A stretch of 17,423 nucleotides of DNA from an uncultured Cellvibrio sp. (GTDB taxonomy: Bacteria; Pseudomonadota; Gammaproteobacteria; Pseudomonadales; Cellvibrionaceae), in NCBI GenBank assembly GCA_946886255.1, contig CAMPIG010000048.1:1-17423 (forward strand), in the 5' to 3' direction. The position numbers were made by a program, and so were the translations under genes. Shown here piece by piece: positions 9,604 through 17,000 of this stretch (position 1 is the first letter of the stretch; every line of letters starts with the position of its first letter). A model generated the notes under the pieces. That model was not told the DNA's origin. It did no database searches and worked only from the letters and a program-made list of their open reading frames with translations.

Positions 9604-9619
9604 ATTAATTCCAATTAAT
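9604..9619. repeat. 16-bp AT-rich palindrome in the gap before the hybrid synthase
   Basis: ATTAATT-CC-AATTAAT is a perfect 7-bp inverted repeat with a two-base centre, located 16-28 bases upstream of the two candidate starts of the hybrid synthase gene. The centre is too short for a stable RNA hairpin loop, so if it has a role a DNA-binding protein is more likely. An AT-rich palindrome of this size can also arise by chance. Confidence 0.25.
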
Positions 9620-9654
9620 GAGTCCAGTCTGTACAACGAATGCTGGTGGTATTC

Positions 9655-9669
9655 GCGAGCCGAGCCCGC
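9655..9669 (-). other. Short GC-rich hairpin just after the beta-barrel gene stop codon
   Basis: In the transcript GCGGGC-UCG-GCUCGC can form a six-pair stem with one G-U pair, beginning three bases after the TAA at 9673-9675. No run of U follows, so it is not an intrinsic terminator. It could slow decay of the upstream message or reduce read-through. Function is not shown by the sequence. Confidence 0.25.
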
Positions 9670-9672
9670 TGA

Positions 9673-10839
9673 TTAAAAGTGCCAATCAAACCTTAAGCTG
9701 ACCATGCTGTCTTTCTCGTAAGCAAGCAAAGCGTGATTCGCTCTGGAAAATACAGAACCTTCTATCTCCAGCGTAAATTGCTTTCCCACTCGACGTGACA
9801 ACTCCATCTTTATGACTGTTTCCCCGGTTTCCTTGTCTACAATTGCACCCAATAAAGTTGTGGTGTCCTGTAGGTCGTTCAGTGCGATACGCGTGCCCAG
9901 GAAAATATCACGGCTAAATACATTGCTTGCTTCACCTCGTTCGTCATATATGTATTCCATCAACAATCCGATATCCGCATTGGTGTCAATCACTTGAAAG
10001 AAGGTGTATTCAAATCCGCCTACTGCCGCACGGTAATCTTCATAAAGATTCTGGTTTGCAATAGCTTCAAGTTTCCACAGCCAGGCGTCTGTCGTAAGTT
10101 GTAAATCAATACCGAACTGGCGGACCTTGGCATAAACCGGAATTAAATATTTACCGGTTTCATCGGCCTCCAGAAAGGGCTCCCGCCCGATGCCCTCGAA
10201 CCAATGAAGACCAAGGTCAATGTCACCGACATAATGGCTGTAGCGGATGGCATAATCCTGATGCGCATTTTTCTTTGTTCCTGAATAGCGGGCACTGTCA
10301 TTATCCACGGGTAGTGGTGTTCGATATCTGCCTTGGGCTGAGGGATAAACGCGTTCGCGAAATACCGGGAGCCAATAGAGTGACAGGTTTCCCCAATCAC
10401 GAATAAATGCAGCATTTACCATAGGCTGGCCGAGCTTTTCGTCTTGATAAATACTCTCAACCAGGTCCACCTGATTGATGATATTCACCAGATGCCAGGA
10501 TTCGGTTACTCCCCAATAAACAATATTCACTCCCGCATTCACGTCGACGAATTTGTTATCGTATGACCAATGAAGCTCGCGAATATCGATATGATTACGT
10601 TCTTCGTCATCACTGCCAGTTCGGCCGAATGCTTTAAATGAAAAGCTATGTTCGTCACCCCGCCATGTTATTTCAGGTTCCGTCACTATCTCCGGTGAGT
10701 TGTTACGCTTCTGGGTAATAAATTTTGGATCATCCCAAAAATAATTCTGCTGTAACCCCACGCTGCCAGAAAATTCTGCGTCAGCGAGCCCGTATATCGG
10801 CCACAACAACAGTGCTATGGCCAGAGTAGCTTTCTTCAT
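9673..10839 (-). CDS. Outer-membrane beta-barrel protein paired with RND exporter
   Basis: The 388-residue protein begins with a classical signal peptide: MKK, then a hydrophobic core (ATLAIALLL), with probable cleavage after LADA at about residue 21. The mature part has alternating short polar and aromatic strands, no long hydrophobic helix, and ends in SLRFDWHF. A C-terminal Phe in such a strand is the usual assembly signal of outer-membrane barrels. The segment YWGVTESWHLVNIINQVDLVE-like (about 107-127) resembles DUF1302-type barrels that occur beside MMPL/RND pumps and LolA-like proteins; this family link comes from memory of the motif, not a search. The gene starts 14 nt after the stop of the RND-LolA gene and has no good Shine-Dalgarno, so coupled translation is plausible. 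Probable role: outer-membrane step in exporting the cluster product or a lipid precursor. It could instead be a structural partner rather than a channel. Confidence 0.85.
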   Translation of the reverse strand: MKKATLAIALLLWPIYGLADAEFSGSVGLQQNYFWDDPKFITQKRNNSPEIVTEPEITWRGDEHSFSFKAFGRTGSDDEERNHIDIRELHWSYDNKFVDVNAGVNIVYWGVTESWHLVNIINQVDLVESIYQDEKLGQPMVNAAFIRDWGNLSLYWLPVFRERVYPSAQGRYRTPLPVDNDSARYSGTKKNAHQDYAIRYSHYVGDIDLGLHWFEGIGREPFLEADETGKYLIPVYAKVRQFGIDLQLTTDAWLWKLEAIANQNLYEDYRAAVGGFEYTFFQVIDTNADIGLLMEYIYDERGEASNVFSRDIFLGTRIALNDLQDTTTLLGAIVDKETGETVIKMELSRRVGKQFTLEIEGSVFSRANHALLAYEKDSMVSLRFDWHF

Positions 10840-10853
10840 AGGATATAAATGTA

Positions 10854-11684
10854 CTATTGGATGCGTTTCAAACGGCTTTTATCGAAATCCTGCTCAGTTA
10901 ATCCGGTATTGAATACATAATCGCCATACAGGAGTGTTGTGCTTTTATTAGTCTGGTGATTAATCATATTCAATGTATGCGCTCTCCAATAGCCAGCGGA
11001 TCGCAGGTAGTTACTCAAGGTCAGTGTCTTTAGCAGATCGCCTTTTCGATCGTAGAACTCTACCTTGCGCACTTGATATACCTTTTGGTCGATCCACACT
11101 AACAGGTGTGAGTAACCGGAAAATTCATATTGCGGAAGTCTTTTTACAAGATCGCAGGTCATATCTTCGCAGGCTTCTTCTCGCACCCATTCGTGGGAAT
11201 ATTTATTCAGCTCCAGAGAAGTAAAATCTTCAAAAGCAAATTCTGACCCGACAAAGGGGCCGGATTTATTTTTCGATGAAATGCGTTTGATTCGCTTAAG
11301 GGACGGCAAGTAAAGCCATTGATCATCTGCTTCCAGTATCTTTGCATGAGATAGCAGCGCGGTACCGGAGATATCCTTGGGTTCGTTAAAGGTGACGATA
11401 CTTTTATCGCCGAGATCTTCATTGGCAACTTCCAATGTTTGTATATGTAGGTTGCGCGAGGCTTCTTCACCGGAGGCATTTTTTAACACCATCTTCAGCT
11501 CAACTTCGCTGCTGGTAAATCCTCTGTCTGTGCGATCAGAGCGCGCTGAAATTTCGTAGCCTTTGGTTTCATTCTCGGTGGTCTTTGCGACCGCACTATC
11601 TGATGTCGTCATCAGCAACGCACTAATGGCTATCACCAATACACCCAGCGTGCCCTCTGTTGCCATACCTTGGTTTTTAATCAT
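10854..11684 (-). other. Possible internal translation unit: LolA-like outer-membrane lipoprotein-sorting protein
   Basis: Met781 of the RND fusion opens a 276-codon segment that looks like a complete stand-alone gene. Its ATG at 11684 is preceded by AGAGG with a five-base spacer. The encoded N-terminus has Lys followed by a hydrophobic stretch (GTLGVLVIAISALLM) and an AxA cleavage site (AVA, then KT). The length agrees with free LolA-like sorting proteins. The reading frame is nevertheless continuous with the pump and no stop codon separates them. Both a fused protein and a separate secreted protein from the internal start are possible; sequence alone does not decide. Confidence 0.5.
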
Positions 11685-14024
11685 ATTTACCTCTGATGTC
11701 TTAACGTGTTTTCTGTCATCCAGAAGGACGAGCAATGCTGGCAATAGCAGCAGGTCGAGCAATAAAGCGAGCAGTATTGTGATGGTGGTCAATAACCCCA
11801 GATCTGCATTGATTTTGAACGTTGAGCCGGCCATGACAATAAAGCCAGCGATCAGGATCAATGTATTGATGACGATGGCTGGGCCAACATTGTGGAAAGC
11901 GTAAGCAACAGCTGCTCGGGCATCTAACATCTTTTCCCGGCGTGCCAGGTCATACTTGGCCAGGAAATGAACGGTGTCATCCACGACGATACCCAGGGAA
12001 ATAGCCGCAACGGCCGCAACGGAAAAGCCCACTGTACCGACTAACAATGACCAGATGCCGAAAGCGGCAAGGATGGGCAAGCCGTTGGGAATCAGACTCA
12101 ATAAACCTAATTTAAAGCTGCGCAGGGTGATGATAAGAATCAATGCAATAGCCAGGATCGCCATGATGGTTCCAGCGATCATGCTCTGCACATTGCGGTC
12201 AGCAATATAAGTAAACATCACCTGGGCACTGGTCGGCCTGGTTTCTTGCATGTATGCCGGGAAATTAGCCCCGATCCATGCTTGCGTGTTATCCAGGAAT
12301 GCTTTGGTTTGCGTTGTAGAGGTCTTGCCAAGGGTAACTGTCACACGGGTGGCGGATTTATCGATATTGATGCGATCATTCAAATCGAGACCGTAGGGGA
12401 GAGACAATTCATACAGCAACAGGTACTGGGCTGCTTCCGTATCATCGGCGGGTATCTTGTAGAATGTTTGGTTATCGCCATGAACATTTTTGTTCAACCG
12501 TTTGACGATATCGGTAATAGAAAAAACATGGACCACATTCGGCTGTTGACGCAGGAAATCGGTAAATTGCTCCAGCTTTGTCAGGTATTCATTACTGCTG
12601 ATAGCGCCGGATCCGGCGGCAGGAATAGAGTATTCAATGGGATACATACCAAACTTTGTTGTGGCTTGGTCGGTATCATTACGGAATTCTATTTTTTTGG
12701 AAAAATAATCGCTCCACTGGTCATCGAACTCAATACTGGGTACAAAGGCTACCAGGCCAAGACTCAGAATGATGCAAAAGCTGGCAAGCACTTTGGTATT
12801 GGCGTTCACAAAACTGGCTAGCTTGTCCATCCATCTTTCGCCGAAGCTATCACTCCCGGTTTGTTTGATGCGCATGGGTAGGATAGCCATCAATGCTGGC
12901 AACAAGGTGATGGACAATAACCAACCGGCCGCAATACCTGCAGAGGCCATATTGCCTAAATGCCAGTAGGGTGGTGCATCGGAGAAGTTCAAAGCCAAAA
13001 AGCCAACAATGGTGGTTAATGAAGTGACCGTGACGGGCATCAGGTTAATGCGCAGGGATTCCACAACAGCCTCATGACGCGACATGCCTTTGCGGATTGC
13101 TTTCTTGAATGACAACAGGATGTGGATGGAGTCAGCAATTGCCAGTGTAAGGATAATGATCGGTACCGAATTCGAAATGGGTGTAAGAGGCACACCTGTA
13201 AAACCACCCAATCCCATGCCGACGCCAATAGATAAATACACAACGGCAATCGTCATCAGCGTGCCAACAATTGAGCGTAACGCTAGCAATGTCAGTAACA
13301 CCAGTACGCCATACATGAGTGGGACCAACTGTATGGAGTCCATATACCCCGCTTCAGCAAAAGCGTTATTCAGCATAGAGAACCCGGTCAGCGATACCTT
13401 GATGTCAGGAAATTCCTGTTCGATAAGCGCTTTGTATTCGCGCGCTTTTGCTGCTGCGGTTGGTACTTCATACAGGCTTTGGCCGGGGAACTGCATGACC
13501 ACATTGATTGCCGTTGCTGAACTGTCGGCTTTGATCAATTGGTCTAGCAGCAGTGGTTCATTAATCGCTGTCTCTTTAATACGGTTGATATCTGTCGGGG
13601 AGAGATTTTCTGCATTGCTATAAAGATCCTCTACCGTCAGGTCATCATCTTCCGCGTAGGAGTTTTGAAAATTACTGATGGAATCTACCCGATTGGTAAA
13701 AGGAATAAGCCAGGCTTTCTCTGTCAGCATTTCTACCGCTTTCAGATTCTCATTGGTGAATACGTTTCCATTTTTGGGTTCCAGCACGAAGAAGAAGTTG
13801 TCGTTCTTGACATAGGTCTTCTGAAAATTTTCAAAGGCGGTCAATTCCGGATTGTCGCCAGAAAAAAATACGCGATAGTCTGTTGAAAAGCTGAGTAACT
13901 TTCCGCCTGTTCCGATGGCCAGCGCCGCTGCTACGGTAATGACCACAACGATGTAGCGGAACCGGATGACTGACTTAGCCAGACCGATTGCAAACCGGTC
14001 AACTACGTCAAAATATTTGGACAT
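10854..14024 (-). CDS. RND-family (MMPL-like) exporter fused to LolA-like protein
   Basis: The 1056-residue protein has a strong start: AGGGG (14031-14035) six bases before ATG. Residues 1-770 form a compact RND pump. TM1 is about 24-42, a periplasmic loop covers 43-230, TM2-6 span about 232-382, TM7 is about 411-430, a second loop covers 431-612, and TM8-12 span about 614-768. Charged membrane residues fit proton relay in the family: Asp298 and His301 in TM4; Asp682, Asp683 and His686 in TM10. Residues 781-1056 are a separate unit. They comprise a hydrophobic segment (about 791-806), AVA at 811-813 resembling a signal peptidase site, and a LolA-fold domain with WLYLPSLKRIKRISS, the hallmark of the outer-membrane lipoprotein-sorting protein family usually encoded beside such pumps. 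A Cys pair occurs in EACEDMTC. Inference: a proton-driven pump hands a lipid-like product to the LolA-type carrier and on to the barrel protein encoded next. The fused form would carry the LolA domain on a thirteenth membrane helix facing the periplasm. Confidence 0.93.
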   Translation of the reverse strand: MSKYFDVVDRFAIGLAKSVIRFRYIVVVITVAAALAIGTGGKLLSFSTDYRVFFSGDNPELTAFENFQKTYVKNDNFFFVLEPKNGNVFTNENLKAVEMLTEKAWLIPFTNRVDSISNFQNSYAEDDDLTVEDLYSNAENLSPTDINRIKETAINEPLLLDQLIKADSSATAINVVMQFPGQSLYEVPTAAAKAREYKALIEQEFPDIKVSLTGFSMLNNAFAEAGYMDSIQLVPLMYGVLVLLTLLALRSIVGTLMTIAVVYLSIGVGMGLGGFTGVPLTPISNSVPIIILTLAIADSIHILLSFKKAIRKGMSRHEAVVESLRINLMPVTVTSLTTIVGFLALNFSDAPPYWHLGNMASAGIAAGWLLSITLLPALMAILPMRIKQTGSDSFGERWMDKLASFVNANTKVLASFCIILSLGLVAFVPSIEFDDQWSDYFSKKIEFRNDTDQATTKFGMYPIEYSIPAAGSGAISSNEYLTKLEQFTDFLRQQPNVVHVFSITDIVKRLNKNVHGDNQTFYKIPADDTEAAQYLLLYELSLPYGLDLNDRINIDKSATRVTVTLGKTSTTQTKAFLDNTQAWIGANFPAYMQETRPTSAQVMFTYIADRNVQSMIAGTIMAILAIALILIITLRSFKLGLLSLIPNGLPILAAFGIWSLLVGTVGFSVAAVAAISLGIVVDDTVHFLAKYDLARREKMLDARAAVAYAFHNVGPAIVINTLILIAGFIVMAGSTFKINADLGLLTTITILLALLLDLLLLPALLVLLDDRKHVKTSEVNMIKNQGMATEGTLGVLVIAISALLMTTSDSAVAKTTENETKGYEISARSDRTDRGFTSSEVELKMVLKNASGEEASRNLHIQTLEVANEDLGDKSIVTFNEPKDISGTALLSHAKILEADDQWLYLPSLKRIKRISSKNKSGPFVGSEFAFEDFTSLELNKYSHEWVREEACEDMTCDLVKRLPQYEFSGYSHLLVWIDQKVYQVRKVEFYDRKGDLLKTLTLSNYLRSAGYWRAHTLNMINHQTNKSTTLLYGDYVFNTGLTEQDFDKSRLKRIQ
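11690..11694 (-). promoter_or_regulatory. Internal Shine-Dalgarno before the LolA-like segment
   Basis: AGAGG on the minus strand, five bases (TAAAT) before the in-frame ATG at 11684-11682, inside the RND fusion gene. Position and spacing are ideal for initiation at a gene start and would be unusual by chance exactly at the boundary of a signal-peptide-like segment. It suggests that two genes were joined by loss of a stop codon, or that internal initiation still happens. Confidence 0.55.
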
Positions 14025-14066
14025 GTCACACCCCTGCTTCTTTAATGAATTTATAAATGTGCATAG

Positions 14067-17000
14067 TTACGCACGCTCCAGATGTTGCCTGGTTTTCTTC
14101 CAGGCGTTATTGCTTAAGATCCTTTTGCACACGATGCCAGATGCTTCCAGGTAGACTTCGCCTCGCTCGTCGCAGATAACGGCATCGCATTTCAGTATCT
14201 GTTCGTTAAGCAGTACGCGTTTTATCATGCAATAAGAGCGACTGGCCGGCGGCCGATGAAGAACAACTTCGTTAATACTGAAAGGAATGTAAACTGTGGC
14301 TGGCTCGTGGAGGAACGCGAATTTTGCACTGACAATCGCGGCATCCAGCCAGGCGGGATGTAGAGAATAGTGAGCGAAACTCTCTAACAGATCCTGGCTG
14401 ATGTTGATCATTGAAAGTGCCTGGTTTTCACCAACCAATATTTTTTCTACCGTGGTTAACGAACCTTGGTAATCGACACCCTGAGTGCGAAGCAATTGAT
14501 AGATGTCATGCTTGTCGTAAGCTGTAGTTAAGCTATGGGCCAGTGAATTAAGATCGAGATTCGAAGGATGTCGATCAACGACGGTAATATTGCCGCTGGA
14601 TGATTTCTCAATTCCGGTGCGGTCACATATCTGGTGGTTGCTCTCAAAAGCTATGCTGCTGGTGTTACTCTGTTGAAGACGAATAGAAACACGCGCATAT
14701 TCATCCGCGGTTAACGATAAGGGCGAGTAAAACACAATACGCTGAATGCAGTTGGCATGTTTAAACTCGGAGCGCGCGCGCGCAGCCTCCAACCCCATGC
14801 TCGGATAAGTTACTCCCAATAACACTTCATCATCAAAAACTTTGTGTTCTCTTAGATAAGCCTCGCCCTGGTGAAAATCTTCATACCACGCGGGCACCTC
14901 ATCAAGAGTCAATGGTGTAGCTGTATTGAGGGTCTGCGTTTGGCCAACCAAAGGCAGCTGGCGAGGTTCTATCCAGTGGCGCGTGCGGCTAAACGGATAA
15001 CCCGGAAGACTCATGCGATGTGGCTTTTTATCGCCATAGAGTCGGTGCCAATCAACAACCGCTCCTTGCAACCAGAGGTCACGTAAACTTCCAAGATCAT
15101 AACGTTCGAGCGCCCGCTCGATATCCGTAGGGGGTATCTCTATATTGTTGTGGTCCACAGCATGGTAAGACCCAACGGGACATTGACCTTTATCTGCAAA
15201 ATTGGCGAGTACTTTTACCAAGGTATCTTTATCATCGGAGATAACGGCCAGGCGATGATCAAAAGCATCTCGTCCTGCTTGCAAGGTGTAGGCTATATCC
15301 GCAAGGTTGGCACCAGATTGCGTGAGGGATCGGCTTAACGATTTGGCATAGGTGCGCAGGTTCTCTGCGGACTTTGCGGACAACAGGATAAGTACAGGTT
15401 TAATGTCTTTTTCAGTAACTAAGTCGGGTGCGCGATTTTCAGAATATTCCTCAAGAATAAGATGCGCGTTTACGCCGCCTGCTCCAAAGGCGTTGATCCC
15501 GGCGCGGCGCGGCAGGGGATTTCCAGTGGCGTCGGTCAATGTTTCCCAATCCCGGCGAGAGTTCAGCAGATAGAAAGGCGATTTTTTCAGATCAAGATAA
15601 GGATTGACATTGTTCAGGTGGATCAGCCCGGGCAGCTTTTTAAATTTAAGACTAAGCAGGACTTTTATGACACTGGCAATGCCGGATGCTGATTCCAGAT
15701 GGCCGATATTGGTTTTGATTGTGCCTATGCCACAGGCAGGATCAGAAACACCGGATTCTTGCGTAGTAAATTCATTGAAAGCTTTTTTCAATGCGCTGAT
15801 TTCAATTGGGTCGCCGAGTTTTGTTCCAGTGCCATGTGCTTCGATATAAGAGATCGTAGCGGGATGTACACGGGCATGCGAATAGGCTTCTTTAATTAAC
15901 TGATACTGGGCTTTCAGATTCGGTGCGGTCAGGGCATTCGCATGCCCGCCATGATTGGTATGGCTTCCTTTAATGACTGCAAGAATATTGTCTTTGTCTG
16001 CTATGGCGCGCGTGAGAGGTTTCAATACAATGGCTGCACCACCTTCGCCGCGCACAAAACCATCAGCGCTTTCATCAAATGATTTACAGCGACCGTCGGC
16101 ACTTAACATATGTGCTTGTTCAAACACCGAGCTGAGGCGAGGGCTCATCATAATGCTGATGCCGCCGACAATCGCTTGTGAGCAAACGCCTGCCTTTAAA
16201 TCCTGGACTGCCCGGTGAATCGCAACCAGTGAGCTGGAACACAAGGTATCTACCGGCTCACTGGGGCCGGAAAAATCGAATAAATAAGAGATACGATTAA
16301 CCAGAAATGCATGGTTGTTGCCAAAGCTCATCGCTGGTGAGATATCAACAGCGTTACTGTGCAAGTAATCCGCATAATCGCGATTCGATAAGCCGACATA
16401 AAGCCCCGTTCGGGTGCCGGAAAACGCGGATACTCGATAACCGGCATCTTCAATGGCATGCCAAACCAGTTGAATAAAGAGCCGTTGCTGTGGGTCCAGG
16501 AGAGCAGCTTCGGTAGCGTCGATACCGAAAAATTCTGCATCGAACTTATCGATATCTTTAACAAAGGAGCCCCAGCGCGATTGGGTCTTGCCACCGCCTT
16601 CGGAAGCTTTGCCTGACGCATCGCGCCATGACCAACGGTCCTCCGGGATTTCGCGAATAAAATCCTGCCCATTCCAAAGCTTTAGCCAAAATTCCTCCAG
16701 GTTTTCGCTGTCGGGCATCAGTGCTTGCATGCCAATAATGGCAATGTCTTCATCTGCGTAATTATTGTGTGTTTGCCCTGACGCTGCTGCCTCAACCTGC
16801 GAGGGCAGAATGGCCGGTGGGTAGGGAGCTTCGGCAATCTTCATAGCCGTCTCCCGGGAGGGGGTTGCTGAACACAGGTTCCCCAGGGATGCCCCAATCT
16901 CTGCCTGGTATTCTGCTAATAGGTAATCAGCAAATTCTGCAAGCGTGTGGTATTCAAAGAGCACAACGGGCGTGATGTCAGTCTTGTAGCTGGAATTGAT

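Noticed and set aside
9655..9669. Intrinsic terminator after the beta-barrel gene
   Set aside because: The stem is only six pairs with one G-U and there is no U run after it.
9589..9672. Possible sigma-70 promoter (TTGTAC, 17-base spacer, TGGAAT) before the hybrid synthase
   Set aside because: Only about half of each hexamer matches and the -10 element lacks the key TA; the short gaps favour read-through from upstream.
14770..14782. Run of alternating GC as a simple repeat or Z-DNA element
   Set aside because: Only about six dinucleotides, fully explained by Ala-Arg codons in the DH region.
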